Shown: positions 27,766 through 37,248, counted from the stretch's first letter. The stretch: DNA of 64,000 nt from CAUZWH01 sp965224275 (GCA_965224275.1 CBDCYR010000015.1:496001-560000); one strand, 5' to 3'. Notes: generated by a model from the sequence alone, not told the origin. Made by a program: numbers and translations.

Positions 27766-28640
27766 ATGATGAAAACCACCGACACGACATACGTATCGCC
27801 TCTTCGAGGGCGGATGATGGAACAGATGGGCATAGCCGGTCTGGCCGATAGCACACAGGCCATGTATCTGCGCGAGATCGAGACCCTCAACAAACATTAC
27901 AACAAGCCGCCGGACCGGCTTGACGCGAGGAGGTCCGCAGCTGGCTGCTGGCGAGGATCGAGCGCGGTCTCGACCCGAACACGACCAATGTAAGCCTCGG
28001 TGCGCTCAGGTTCCTGTATCGCGACACACTGCGCCGTCCCGAGATGGTCGACGGGCTCCGTTACCGCAAGAGGCCCCGCAAACTGCCCCGGTCAATGGCG
28101 GAGAAGGAGGTCGAGCGCTTGATCCTCGCCATCTCCGACCTCCGTTATCGGGCCGCGACGGTTCTTGCCTATGGCGCCGGTCTCCGCATCTCGGAAACTG
28201 TTGAGGTGCAACTCATCGACATCAAGTCGGACAAACGGCTTCTGCACATCCGTTCCGGCAAGGGCGGCGCCGAGCGCATGGCGCCGCTTCCCGACGGGCT
28301 CGTCGAATACCTGCGGCGTTACTGCAAGAACCTCTTTCCACGACCGGTCACGTGGCTGTTCTACGGTGAGTCGCCGGAGGTGCCTCTCAAGATCGATACC
28401 CTGCGTGTTGCCTTTAAGAAGGCCTGCCGCAAGGCCGGCGTCGACGGCTGCCATACCTTCCATAGCTTGAGGCATTCGGCCGCCACCCACTGGCATGAGC
28501 GTGGCGGCAACATCGATGTCATCCAGGATGTCCTGGGTCACCGGAATGCCGACACGACGCGCGGCTACGCCCGCGCCACCGGCAAGATGTTCGAGACCCT
28601 CGACCATCCGCTCTCGGGCTTCGACCTGATCGACGCCTGA
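27766..28640 (+). pseudogene. Tyrosine recombinase (phage-integrase family) of the IS91-like element, one frameshift
   Basis: ATG 27766 opens MMKTTDTTYVSPLRGRMMEQMGIAGLADSTQAMYLREIETLNKHY, the N-terminal core-binding domain, up to PPDRLDA. A missing G at 27925-27931 (GCGAGGAGG where GCGGAGGAGG is expected) shifts the frame; the other frame continues EEVRSWLLARIERGLDPNTTNV without loss. The catalytic domain is complete: Arg in YGAGLRISETVEVQ, HSLRHSAATHWHERG (His-x-x-Arg), GHRNADTTRGYARATG (His and nucleophile Tyr). Internal initiation could still yield 198 residues from ATG 28044. Confidence 0.8.
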
Positions 28641-28646
28641 GGCGCC

Positions 28647-29894
28647 GTGAAGCGCAAAGACGCCGGCGTGGCTGATATTTTCCGCCGCGCCGGCGCAGAT
28701 TACCGGCGGCGCCTGGCCGGCCAGCTTGACGCCGGACGCCTCAAGGTCATGGCCGCGATCGAGTCCTGCCGGACGTCCGTACTCGGTGGCCACATGTATC
28801 AATGCGACGGCTGCAGGCGCGAGCATCCGCTCTACAACTCGTGCCGCAACCGCCACTGCCCGTCCTGCCAGGGGCTTGCCGCAAGGCAATGGCTGGAGGC
28901 GCGCGCCGCCGATATCCTGCCGGTGCCGTACTTCCACGTTGTATTTTCGTTGCCCAAAGAAGTCAGCGGGATCGCCTTTTGCAACCGCAAGGTCGTGTTC
29001 AACATCCTGTTTCGCACCGCCGCCGAGACCCTGCGCACCATCGCCGAGGACGACCGTCACGGTGGACTGCGTATCGGCGGCACCGCGGTCCTCCACACTT
29101 GGGACCAGAAGCTCGGCTTCCATCCGCATCTGCATATCGTCGTGCCTAACGCCGGCTTCGATGTCGCAACCGGCCAATGGAAGACCGGAAGCGGCACCTT
29201 CCTGGCCCCGGTCAAGGTCCTCGCCAGCCTGTTCCGGCGCCGCTTCCTTGAGGAGCTCACCCGCGCCCATGCACGCGGGAAAATCGAATTTCATGGCGGC
29301 ATCGCCCATCTCGCCAATCCCGGAGAGTTCCACGCCACCCTCGTGGCCGCCCGCGGCAAGAACTGGATCGTCTACGCCAAACGACCCTTTCGCGATGCCG
29401 AACAGGTCTTCCGCTATCTCTCCCGATACACGCACAGAATTGCCATCGGCGACAGCCGCATCATCGCCTGCGATGGACAGAACGTCTCCTTCCGTTGCCG
29501 CAAGCCGACCAGTCCGGGGCAAAGGAAACCCCGCTACGGCACGGCCACCATCACCGCCGACGAGTTCATCCGCCGGTTCCTGTTGCATGTCCTGCCAAAC
29601 GGACTGCATCGCATCCGCCACTTCGGAATCCTTGCCAATGGAAGCCGTGCCAAGACCCTCGAAGTCGCGCGCGAGGCGCTGGGTGTAAACGGCCTCCAGG
29701 CGCATACAGCCGTAACCCATGACGGCGAGGAGGACGACCACCGCAATAGCGGCCTGGAGACCGGGATCGCGCCCGTTCCCTGCCCGCACTGTGGCGGCGA
29801 ATTGCGGAAAATCCGGGAAATCTCCCGCCGGTACGATCCGTTCTCTTCACGAGACCCTCCCCCCGCTCAACCGGCGCAGGACGCGAAACCATGA
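28647..29894 (+). CDS. IS91-family transposase (HUH, two-tyrosine)
   Basis: 415 residues from GTG 28647. N-terminal zinc-binding cysteines (CDGCRREHPLYNSCRNRHCPSC), the HUH metal-binding motif FHPHLHIVV, and the paired catalytic tyrosines YLSRYTHR (Tyr-x3-Tyr) typical of IS91 rolling-circle transposases. A second Cys pair (CPHCGG) is near the C-terminus. It begins seven bases after the recombinase stop, suggesting one transcript. The frame is intact. Confidence 0.9.
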   Translation: MKRKDAGVADIFRRAGADYRRRLAGQLDAGRLKVMAAIESCRTSVLGGHMYQCDGCRREHPLYNSCRNRHCPSCQGLAARQWLEARAADILPVPYFHVVFSLPKEVSGIAFCNRKVVFNILFRTAAETLRTIAEDDRHGGLRIGGTAVLHTWDQKLGFHPHLHIVVPNAGFDVATGQWKTGSGTFLAPVKVLASLFRRRFLEELTRAHARGKIEFHGGIAHLANPGEFHATLVAARGKNWIVYAKRPFRDAEQVFRYLSRYTHRIAIGDSRIIACDGQNVSFRCRKPTSPGQRKPRYGTATITADEFIRRFLLHVLPNGLHRIRHFGILANGSRAKTLEVAREALGVNGLQAHTAVTHDGEEDDHRNSGLETGIAPVPCPHCGGELRKIREISRRYDPFSSRDPPPAQPAQDAKP

Positions 29895-30156
29895 AACATC
29901 GGATCCCATCCGGATCGGCAAACGTCGTCATCGCGTCGGCGAACCGGTCGGCGTGCGCTCAATTACGAACACAAGGCAATCGCCAACGAAAAGTGTCTCT
30001 ACCGTCGGCAATCAGCTGTCGAAAAAATATAAATGCTGGTCGGAAGCCTCGTCTCACGCGTCCCAACGATAGTGACCACCCGCCCCGGCGCAGGCATCAA
30101 CGCACTTTCCACATAGGCTGACACCTACACTCGCGGCCCACGGCCTCGTTCAAACA

Positions 30157-30188
30157 GCTTAGGCAGATTCTGCCGAATCTGCCTAAGC
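30157..30188. repeat. Perfect 14-bp hairpin at the end of the split membrane-protein gene
   Basis: GCTTAGGCAGATTC (30157-30170), loop TGCC, then its exact complement (30175-30188). It overlaps the TAG stop of the minus-strand gene ending at 30183. No long T tract follows on either strand, so it may be a rho-independent-like transcript end, an mRNA-stabilising stem or an element end. Confidence 0.5.
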
Positions 30189-30523
30189 CTTAAGATTTAC
30201 CAGCATTTCGTATCGGGGAGCGGGTGTGGAAGATACGAATCCATAAATGCCTATACACAATATTGCTGTGGCGAACACGCCGGCGATCATTGATCGTTGG
30301 GACTGCAAATATTTGTTCCGAAAAAAACGAAAAACGAGCCGTGGTGTGTCGGACAAATGAACGCCCGTTAAGAACGCGACGACATAGCCGAGAATGAAGA
30401 GTACAGCTGGCGGAAGCGCTATTCGGAAGGAAAGTGCGTAGTCCCAGAATGGAAGAAAAATACTGTCTGTCTGGTGACGATAAAGTACCGCGAGTGCGCC
30501 CACTATCGCCGGCAAACACGCGA

Positions 30524-31917
30524 GGCTGTGTCTCGAAAGTGGTGGAAATTTGAGGATGGCGTAATCTCCGGGTGACAAGACAACCACCCAACCGGCGGCT
30601 AGCACCGCCAAGGAGATCACGCCATGAAGAACACTACCGAGACTTCTGCGCTTTCGCTACTGGCCAATGACGCCGGCTATGATCCGCTCGAGGACCGGCT
30701 GCGGGAGAACATCAGATCCACGATCGAGGCCGTTTTTGAGGAGGAACTTGCGCAGTTTCTCGGGCGCTGCCGATACGGTCGAGAGGACGCGCTTCGGCAA
30801 GGGTATCGGAACGGGCACCGGGAGCGGCAACTGACGGGGACATTCGGGACCGAGAGGGTGAGCGTGCCGCGTGCACGGATCGTTGAGGAAGACGGTCGGG
30901 CGTCGGAATGGCGTTCGCGGGCGCTGCCGCGCTACCAGCGGCTGACCAGAAAGGCCGAGGCGCTGATCGCTTCGGTGTATCTGTCCGGAACCAACACGCG
31001 GCGGGTGAAACGCGCGCTGTTCGGGCTCTTCGGGGGTGCTGTGAGCAAGGACGTTGTGAGCCGGGCGTGGCGCAAGGTGAAGGTCGATTGGGACGCCTGG
31101 TGCAGCCGTGGCCTCGCGGATGAGGATATCGTTCGGCTGATCCTTGACGGCACTGTGATCAAGACCCGACTGGATCGCAAGGCCACCAACATCTCGGTTC
31201 TCGCGGCTATAGGGGTGCGCCGGGATGGCCAGAAGGTCTTGCTTTCGATCGGGAATATGGGCGGAGAAAGCCAGGCGGCGTGGCGCCAGTTCCTCGACGA
31301 CCTTGATGCGCGTGGACTGAAACGGCCCGGGTTTGTCATCGTCGATGGCGCGCCGGGACTGGAGGCGGCTCTGTCGGCGCTTTGGGGCGATGACCTTCCC
31401 GTTCAACGCTGCACCGTGCACAAGCACCGCAACCTTCTGGGTCATGCTCCCAAACACATGCATGACGAGCTGAGCGAAGATTACCGCGATATGATCTATG
31501 CCGACACTGCCTCCGAGGTGGAAACCCGCCGCAAGGCGTTTGTCCGCAAGTGGCGGCTGAAATGCAGGGCCGTCGCGGACAGCCTCGCAGAAGCGGGCGA
31601 CAAGCTCTTTACCTTCACGCGCCTGTCCAAGAGCCAATGGAAATCAGCCCGAACGACCAACGCCATTGAGCGTCTCAACGAGGAGTTCAAGCGCCGGATC
31701 AAAACACAGACCGTGCTGCCGTGTCCCGAAACAGTGCCGATGCTCCTCTGGGCGCTCCTCGCTTGCGGCCAAATCCAGATGCGCAAAGTCGATGGATGGG
31801 AAACCCTCGATCAGCTAATCGCCGACGAAACCCTTGACCGCGCGGCCTGACCGCCGCAAAACTCAACCCGCTCGGAGAGGCGCCAAAACCAATTTCCACC
31901 ACTTTCGAGACACAACC
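30524..31917 (+). mobile_element. IS256-family insertion sequence, complete copy 1
   Basis: 1394 bp. Terminal inverted repeats of about 27 bp (GGCTGTGTCTCGAAAGTGG on the left; GGTTGTGTCTCGAAAGTGG read from the right). Flanked by a perfect 8-bp direct repeat ACACGCGA (30516-30523 and 31918-31925), the size expected for IS256. Carries one intact transposase gene. Confidence 0.95.
30624..31850 (+). CDS. IS256-family (mutator-type) transposase, copy 1
   Basis: 408 residues; ATG 30624 with AAGGAGATCACGCC upstream. Features of the family: DGTVIKTRLDRKATNISVLAAIGV (first catalytic Asp), GFVIVDGAPGLEAALSALW (second Asp), CTVHKHRNLL, and TTNAIERLNEEFKRRIKTQT with the catalytic Glu in the conserved NAIERLNxExKRR motif. 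The protein is identical to the second copy at 40256-41482; a silent T/C difference early in the gene is the one difference I noticed. Confidence 0.95.
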   Translation: MKNTTETSALSLLANDAGYDPLEDRLRENIRSTIEAVFEEELAQFLGRCRYGREDALRQGYRNGHRERQLTGTFGTERVSVPRARIVEEDGRASEWRSRALPRYQRLTRKAEALIASVYLSGTNTRRVKRALFGLFGGAVSKDVVSRAWRKVKVDWDAWCSRGLADEDIVRLILDGTVIKTRLDRKATNISVLAAIGVRRDGQKVLLSIGNMGGESQAAWRQFLDDLDARGLKRPGFVIVDGAPGLEAALSALWGDDLPVQRCTVHKHRNLLGHAPKHMHDELSEDYRDMIYADTASEVETRRKAFVRKWRLKCRAVADSLAEAGDKLFTFTRLSKSQWKSARTTNAIERLNEEFKRRIKTQTVLPCPETVPMLLWALLACGQIQMRKVDGWETLDQLIADETLDRAA

Positions 31918-32117
31918 ACACGCGATGCTCAGCAATTGTAGGAGCGCGAGGCGAGAACCTAACTTACGACGGGCACGGGCCATTCTCGATCACAGATTTT
32001 GCCGGAAGGCTGGCTTACTGTGGATACTCTATCATGCGTAATAAGAGTAAAACTCGTTCCGTCGTGGACGATTGGAAAGTCTCGTGTCACGCGCGCTCCC
32101 GCGACGCGGCCCCGCCC

Positions 32118-32723
32118 CTACTCTTTGTCCAGCGGGCAGTGCTCACGCTCCAGCAAGCGGCTGTTATAGGCTTGCAGATTGGGAAAATCGTCAATCAGGT
32201 CGCGCCGGCGCGCCCAATTCACGGTGTAACCGGCAATGATGTCGGTGACCGTGAACCGGTTGTCGACCAGATAATCTGCGTCGGCCAATGCCGCGTCCAT
32301 GCCCCTGGCGCCGCGTTTGAACAGCGCTGCGTTTTGCTCGTGTACGGCATCGATGCGGCGTTCTTCGGGCAGGATGAAGCTATTGAGCGCTGAACTCCAC
32401 AGCCAGGCTTCCATCTCGGTGAGCACGAATGAGGTCCATTGGTCGTGCAGCGCGCGCTCCCACGTGCCCGATGGAGCGATCAATTTCTTTTCCGGCACCG
32501 AATCGGCGATGAAGGTCGAAATCGCCGCCGACTCGAACAGCGGCCGGCCGGCAAACACCGCGGCCGGCACCTTGGGAATCGGATGAACTTCGGCGAGCTC
32601 GGGTGCGCGCACCGTATCCGCGCCCTTGTCGAAGGACTCAAAATCCAGCCCGGCCTCCAAAAGAGTCCAGCGGCAGCGTGCCGAACGGGTCGGCCCAAAC
32701 TCGAACAGTTTGATGTCGGTCAT
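32118..32723 (-). CDS. Glutathione S-transferase family protein
   Basis: 201 residues from ATG 32723, with GGAGGATG upstream; the longer in-frame extension is rejected for lack of a ribosome site and compositional change. Thioredoxin-fold N-domain (MTDIKLFEFGPTRSARCRWTLLEAGLDFE; PKVPAAVFAGRPLFESAAISTFI with the cis-Pro and Glu-Ser glutathione contact) and helical C-domain (ADADYLVDNRFTVTDIIAGYTVNWARR, containing the N-capping Thr-Asp). It ends the catabolic cluster 32-40 kb on the minus strand and may detoxify or isomerise an intermediate. Confidence 0.87.
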   Translation of the reverse strand: MTDIKLFEFGPTRSARCRWTLLEAGLDFESFDKGADTVRAPELAEVHPIPKVPAAVFAGRPLFESAAISTFIADSVPEKKLIAPSGTWERALHDQWTSFVLTEMEAWLWSSALNSFILPEERRIDAVHEQNAALFKRGARGMDAALADADYLVDNRFTVTDIIAGYTVNWARRRDLIDDFPNLQAYNSRLLEREHCPLDKE

Positions 32724-32784
32724 GGGTGCATCCTCCCGATTTTGCGAGGCCAAATCGTACCACTGCGAGCCGCAGTTGATCAGG

Positions 32785-34185
32785 TTATACGATCGGCCAG
32801 GGGTTACGCGGTGGGGCGTCGATCCGATCGAGAATCGCGATGGAGGCGGCTGCAGCTTCGGTGCGATAGGCCGCCTCGTCGATGGTCTGGAATTCACGAT
32901 CGCGCATCACGATTTGGCCGTCGATAATGACCGTGCGCACGGCCTCGCCGGTGTTGGAATAGACCAGATTGCCAATCGGATTGCGCATGGGGTTGGGTTG
33001 CCAGCCGATCCCGTCGGTATCGACAATGATGAGATCGGCGCGTTTGCCGCCCTCGAGCGATCCAATCCCGTCGACTCCGTCCCACAACAATGCGGTGGCC
33101 GCGTCCCTCGTTGCCATCTCCAGCGCCTTGTGGGCGCCGATCACCGTGGGGTCGACCTTGGCGTCCTTGTGGCCACATGCGGCCAGGTACATCACCCGCA
33201 CCATGTCGAGGAAGCGGCTCACCGCACAGGCGTCGGTGCCCAGCACCACGCGGACGTTGGCATCGACCAGTTCAGGAAACTTGCCGTGTGCGATACAGCC
33301 GAACCCGCCGAACATACTGGCCGAGGGGCAGTGACAGACCGACACATCGTGTGCTTTGAGAACGGCGATATCGTCGTCTTCGATCCAGCCCATATGCACG
33401 AGGTAGGCATTCGGTCCGAGCACGCCGATGCGGCGATAGCGTTCAACCGGGCCAACCCCGTGCGCGTCCCGGGTCGCTTTGACTTCGCCGGGCGTTGTCG
33501 CAAGATGCGCATGGATGCCGACGCCGAGCGCATCGGCCCGCTGTTTCACCCGCACGCATAAGTCGTCGGTAACGTGCGCCGTGCGCACCAGCGAAAACCA
33601 GGCCCGCAATCGGCCATCATGGGCGCCGTTCCACTTATCAATCACCGCCTCGGCGGTCGCCACCGCGGTATCGGTATCAGCGGTGTAATCTGGCGGCGCG
33701 GTGGGATCGTCAACATCGGACGTCAGCCGCGCAATCACGCCGCGGATGCCCACACGCCCGACCGCGGCCGCGATGGCATCCGGCTGGAACGTTCCGGGAT
33801 CGGCGAAACAGGTGGTGCCGTGACGGATCATCTCGAGAAACGTGCCGGTCGCCGCCAGTTCCGCTTCGGCGTCGGACAGACCAACCTCGTAAGGCCACAC
33901 CCGATCGCGCCAGCGTTCCGGGAACTTCATATCATCGATGAAGCCCTTCGACAGAAAGTGAACCGGGTGGTTGTGGCCGTCGATCAATCCCGGCATCACC
34001 AGCTTGTCGCGCGCATCGATCGTCGTCGTTGCGGCGTAGGAGTCAGCAAAAACGTCGGTCTTGCCGACCGCCACGATGGCGCCATCCGCGATCGCCACCG
34101 CACCATCCGAAATCAACCGGCGCTCGCGGTCCATCGTGACCACGAGCCCGTGGTTTATCAGGAGATCGACGGGCTCTTGTATCAA
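32785..34185 (-). CDS. Amidohydrolase (SsnA/AtzB-like metal-dependent deaminase or chlorohydrolase type)
   Basis: About 466 residues; TTG 34185 is the best available start because the frame is closed by the hyuB stop just upstream. Metal-site motifs in order: GLIDGHNHPVHF (HxH), GIHAHLATTPGE, YLVHMGWIEDDD and VVLGTDACAVS (terminal Asp). This pattern fits the group that includes SsnA, TrzA/AtzB and guanine-deaminase relatives. Genomic context (hyuA/hyuB, GST) suggests hydrolysis of a nitrogenous ring or its product; the substrate is unknown. Confidence 0.87.
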   Translation of the reverse strand: MIQEPVDLLINHGLVVTMDRERRLISDGAVAIADGAIVAVGKTDVFADSYAATTTIDARDKLVMPGLIDGHNHPVHFLSKGFIDDMKFPERWRDRVWPYEVGLSDAEAELAATGTFLEMIRHGTTCFADPGTFQPDAIAAAVGRVGIRGVIARLTSDVDDPTAPPDYTADTDTAVATAEAVIDKWNGAHDGRLRAWFSLVRTAHVTDDLCVRVKQRADALGVGIHAHLATTPGEVKATRDAHGVGPVERYRRIGVLGPNAYLVHMGWIEDDDIAVLKAHDVSVCHCPSASMFGGFGCIAHGKFPELVDANVRVVLGTDACAVSRFLDMVRVMYLAACGHKDAKVDPTVIGAHKALEMATRDAATALLWDGVDGIGSLEGGKRADLIIVDTDGIGWQPNPMRNPIGNLVYSNTGEAVRTVIIDGQIVMRDREFQTIDEAAYRTEAAAASIAILDRIDAPPRNPWPIV

Positions 34186-34221
34186 CGCATCACGCCCAAC
34201 GCATCCTACGACGGGGGGGCG

Positions 34222-36012
34222 TCATTCCGCCGCTTGCGCAGGCTTGCGCGCGGCAGACAAACGTGCCCGTTCGCGCGATGTGGCCGTATCATCCACCGCC
34301 ATCACCGCGGAATCGATGATCACGCCGTAGTCGCGTTTGGCGCCTTCAATCGAGATGTAGTCGTTGCGCACGTCGGCCAGCACACGATTGGAATCGCGAT
34401 CGAGGGGATCGCCCCACCCGCCACCGGCACCGGACTGAACGAAGATGCGGCCGCCCTTGGGCACGACAATGCCATAGCAGTAGTCGGGCACCATGATTTC
34501 GTCGTCGGCGCCCTCGTTCAGCACGAAAAAATTGCCGGCCCCGGGCTTGCCGCCGCAATAGCCGGCCATGGTGTGCTCGTAGCCCTGGCTGTAAACGATG
34601 CAACTCACCTCATCGAGCATCTCGCGGCGATAGTGCAGCGCTGGCGCGCCGCGGAATTCCCCGGGCGCGGCGGTGTCGTTGGCGTATTCGACCTGGATGT
34701 AGCGATAGGGGTATTGCTGTTCGAACATCTCAAGCGACGGCAAGCGTAGCGCGCAGAACGGCGCCGCATTGCCGCCCCAACCGTCGACGCCCTTGGCCCC
34801 GCCGGCGCTCATTGCGGTGGCATTGATATCGCTGCCGACGAAAAAGCGCCCGGTTCGTGAATTCGTACCAAACACCCGCACATTGCACAGATCGATATCG
34901 GCCGCACCGACCAGGTCGGGGCAGATATCCTCGAACGCCTTCATCACGGCTTCGGCGATGTCGGAGCCGATACACACCGTGGAATGGCCGACCGGTGCCG
35001 GCGGATCGCAGTTGACCACCGAGTGATCGGGCAGCTTGATCGTGAACGGACGGAAGTAACCGGAATTGACCGGCAGATCGGGAAACAGGGCAACCAACGA
35101 GGTGTAAACGTTGGAGTAGGTGTTGGTTGCCACCGAATTGACGAATCCCGGCACCTGCGGATCACTACCGGCAAAGTCAATCACAACATCGCTGCCGGCA
35201 ACGGTAACCGAGGTGGTGACCTTGACCGGGCCGCCGCCGGCATAGTCGTGATCGAGGTAGGCTTCACCGTGGTAGATGCCGTCCGGCCACTTGGCGATTT
35301 CCGCCCGCAGCCGGTTTTCGGCATAGCCAAGCACGTAATCGACGGATCGGTTGACAAGATCGGCGCCGTATTTGTCGACCAGCGCCAGCATGCGCCGCGC
35401 GCCGATCACGCAACCGCCGACCATGGCGTTGAGATCGCCGGTGATGTCGTCTTTGGTGCGCGTGTTTGAGAGGATCAGGTTCCACAAGTCCTCGACCAAT
35501 ACACCGCGTTCACGCAGGCGCACCGGCGGTACCCGGAAGCCCTCTTGCCAGATATCGCGGGCGATCGTGTTGTACCCACCCGGCGCGCAGCCGCCGACGT
35601 CGTTGACGTGACCGCGCACCGAGGTGAAGTAACGGGGCTGGCCATCGACGAAGACGGGGTAGACGATGGTCCAATCCGGAATGTGACTGCCGCCGTAATA
35701 GGGATCGGTGGCGAAGAACACATCACCGTCGTGGATGTCCTCGCGATAGATCTCCAAAACCGTTTCGACCGATGTCAACGCCGCGAAGATATGGGTCGGC
35801 ACCGATTGGGCCCGGGCCAGCAAGCTGACGTTGTTGCCGTCGGCGTAGAACAGGCCCACCGAATAATCGTGGGTCTCCGAGAAAATCGGCGAGATCGAGG
35901 TGTTCTCGACGACGCGGCTAATCTCACCGCACACGGTTTCGACGTAGTTGCGAACGATCTCGGCCGTGATCAGTTCAGACTTGGTCAACTCTGATCTGGT
36001 GAGGTCGCTCAT
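34222..36012 (-). CDS. hyuB: Hydantoinase/oxoprolinase B-type subunit, second operon
   Basis: 596 residues. Landmarks: ITAEIVRNYVETVCGEISRVVENTSISPIFSETHDYSVGLF, GDVFFATDPYYGGSHIPDWTIVYPVFVDG, VRGHVNDVGGCAPGGYN, and the C-terminal AGGGWGDPLDRD. The N-terminus begins with a duplicated TRSELTKSEL stretch. Its ATG overlaps the stop of the short HyuB-like gene by 4 bases (ATGA), so translation is coupled. It is distinct from the hyuB at 23778. Confidence 0.88.
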   Translation of the reverse strand: MSDLTRSELTKSELITAEIVRNYVETVCGEISRVVENTSISPIFSETHDYSVGLFYADGNNVSLLARAQSVPTHIFAALTSVETVLEIYREDIHDGDVFFATDPYYGGSHIPDWTIVYPVFVDGQPRYFTSVRGHVNDVGGCAPGGYNTIARDIWQEGFRVPPVRLRERGVLVEDLWNLILSNTRTKDDITGDLNAMVGGCVIGARRMLALVDKYGADLVNRSVDYVLGYAENRLRAEIAKWPDGIYHGEAYLDHDYAGGGPVKVTTSVTVAGSDVVIDFAGSDPQVPGFVNSVATNTYSNVYTSLVALFPDLPVNSGYFRPFTIKLPDHSVVNCDPPAPVGHSTVCIGSDIAEAVMKAFEDICPDLVGAADIDLCNVRVFGTNSRTGRFFVGSDINATAMSAGGAKGVDGWGGNAAPFCALRLPSLEMFEQQYPYRYIQVEYANDTAAPGEFRGAPALHYRREMLDEVSCIVYSQGYEHTMAGYCGGKPGAGNFFVLNEGADDEIMVPDYCYGIVVPKGGRIFVQSGAGGGWGDPLDRDSNRVLADVRNDYISIEGAKRDYGVIIDSAVMAVDDTATSRERARLSAARKPAQAAE

Positions 36013-37205
36013 GCCGCACTCTCCGTACGCCCAGCTTCTTCCGCAACCACTGCCGCGGCACGCGCGGTGGTGATTTTCCCGGTCGTGGGATCCAGTATAT
36101 CGCCAATCCGGCGCTCACGATACGCAACCCACGCTGCGTCGGCATCAACCGCAATATCACCGCTTGCCAAGGCATCGAGTACGGCGCGAAACACCGCCTG
36201 ACCGGTCGTTTGCCGGCCGATTCCGACTGCGGTTGGGACCGACGCCGCCAGGCGGGACCCTTCAGGGAGTTCGATCGCGAGGGCTTGGCCGAGCGCATCG
36301 CTGTGCAACCCGTTGAGGTCGAGCGCACTCGCTACGGCCCCGAGAACGAGATCTTCGGTCATCCCCGCCGTACAATTGATCGGTCGCGGATCGATCGCTG
36401 GGGGATCGCGAAACCTCACCCGCAATACCTTAGACACAACCTCGATCGTGAGCGCGACCGTACCGTCGTCCTGGTCGTCCCAGGACACGTCAACCTCGGC
36501 CTGCCCCGCGTGTTGACCGGGTGCAAGGGCCGCCAGTGCGGCGTTGATGATCGCGGCGTCAGCCTCTCCTGCCTGCTCGCGATGGGCATCCAGCGATCCT
36601 AGAAAATCACCGAGCCCGGCAAACCGTTCAGCCAACGCGATCGCCGCATCCGCCATTCCCGCAACGCTCGCAAGCGTGATCGCTGGCGTCCGGCTATTGA
36701 GTATGAGTGTGTCGGTGGCTTCGCGCCGCGCCGCACCCGCGAGCCGAACCTTCACCGGCACGACGCGCCCGCCTTCGGCCCAACGGTCGAATGCTTGGGG
36801 GCTGTGGCCGCCGAGTTCCCAGCCGCCAAAGTCTGGGATGTCGGCGCGGACGATCGCCCAGTGATCGGGTTCATCGTCCGCCGCGGCCGTCAACCAAATC
36901 GGCACCACGGTGGAGATCTGCGTCGGGTGGACGCTGCCGCCATCGGGATCGTTGAGCACGGCGGCGTCGCCCGGCCGCCACGCCGCGCCAAAGAACGCCC
37001 GCATCGCCGCGACGATCCGCCGGGTCGTCGCGGCCGTGGTTGCGTCAGACCCGGCGACCATGGTGCCATCGGCGGCGGCGAGCGCGGCGGTTGCATGAAC
37101 CTCCCACGGCAAATCCAGGTGAGCGATGTAACCGGCTACGGCTTCGTCGAGCAACGGCAGGAGCTGAGCCTCGAGGCTGTTGGCGCTGACGGAACGTGTT
37201 GCCAT
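36009..37205 (-). CDS. Short, divergent HyuB-like subunit
   Basis: 398 residues, about two thirds of a normal HyuB. It aligns by eye with the HyuB N-terminal half: PLLDEAVAGYIAHLDLPWEVHATAALAAADGTMV, WRPGDAAVLNDPDGGSVHPTQISTVVPIWL (equivalent to GDVFFATDPYYGGSHIPD), ADIPDFGGWELGGHSPQ, DTLILNSRTP. The His-rich metal region is altered and the C-terminal GGGxGDP motif is missing. It may be a non-catalytic or third subunit, as in multi-subunit relatives of this family such as acetophenone carboxylase. Coupled to the downstream hyuB by ATGA. Confidence 0.65.
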   Translation of the reverse strand: MATRSVSANSLEAQLLPLLDEAVAGYIAHLDLPWEVHATAALAAADGTMVAGSDATTAATTRRIVAAMRAFFGAAWRPGDAAVLNDPDGGSVHPTQISTVVPIWLTAAADDEPDHWAIVRADIPDFGGWELGGHSPQAFDRWAEGGRVVPVKVRLAGAARREATDTLILNSRTPAITLASVAGMADAAIALAERFAGLGDFLGSLDAHREQAGEADAAIINAALAALAPGQHAGQAEVDVSWDDQDDGTVALTIEVVSKVLRVRFRDPPAIDPRPINCTAGMTEDLVLGAVASALDLNGLHSDALGQALAIELPEGSRLAASVPTAVGIGRQTTGQAVFRAVLDALASGDIAVDADAAWVAYRERRIGDILDPTTGKITTARAAAVVAEEAGRTESAA

Positions 37206-37227
37206 CTTGATCCTTGATTTGGCAATC

Positions 37228-37246
37228 TAGCTAAGTATATTAGCTA
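37228..37246. promoter_or_regulatory. Palindromic operator of the toxin-antitoxin pair
   Basis: TAGCTAA-GTATA-TTAGCTA, perfect 7-bp arms, ending two bases before the antitoxin ATG 37249. Autoregulatory palindromes at this position are normal for VapB/Phd antitoxins. It also lies 23 bases upstream of the divergent HyuB-like gene (start 37205), so the antitoxin could affect that promoter too. Confidence 0.55.
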
Positions 37247-37248
37247 AT

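Larger units (their letters stand above)
27590..29985 (+). mobile_element. IS91-like element with accompanying tyrosine recombinase (ends approximate)
   Basis: Contains a tyrosine-recombinase gene (27766-28640, frameshifted) and, seven bases later, a Y2-type IS91 transposase (28647-29894). IS91-family elements commonly carry such an integrase upstream of the transposase. They have no inverted repeats or target duplication, so the ends cannot be fixed by eye; the left end must lie after the TPR gene's ribosome site (about 27590) and the right end within about 100 bases of the transposase stop. Confidence 0.6.
30183..31983 (-). pseudogene. Small membrane protein gene split by an IS256-family insertion
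   Basis: The two halves flank the IS: 31983-31918 (ATG, MARARRKLGSRLALLQLLSIAC) and 30523-30183 (LPAIVGALAVLYRHQTDS to the stop). Deleting the IS and one 8-bp target copy joins them in frame as AGC ATC GCG TGT TTG CCG, giving about 132 residues with three to four hydrophobic segments (LPPAVLFILGYVVAFLTGV, MIAGVFATAILCIGIYGFV). Family not recognised. With the IS present, the residual frame starts inside the IS end and would make a hybrid protein. Confidence 0.75.

Noticed and set aside
28092..29789. A 565-codon open frame on the minus strand
   Set aside because: It is antisense to the IS91 recombinase and transposase, whose motifs are unambiguous; long antisense frames are expected in GC-rich coding DNA.
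31699..31983. A minus-strand ORF crossing the IS256 right end
   Set aside because: It is an artefact of the insertion: the first 22 codons belong to the split membrane-protein gene and the rest is the antisense of the IS.
33574..34749. A 391-codon plus-strand frame
   Set aside because: Antisense to the amidohydrolase and hyuB genes; low-complexity His/Gly/Arg composition and no motif.
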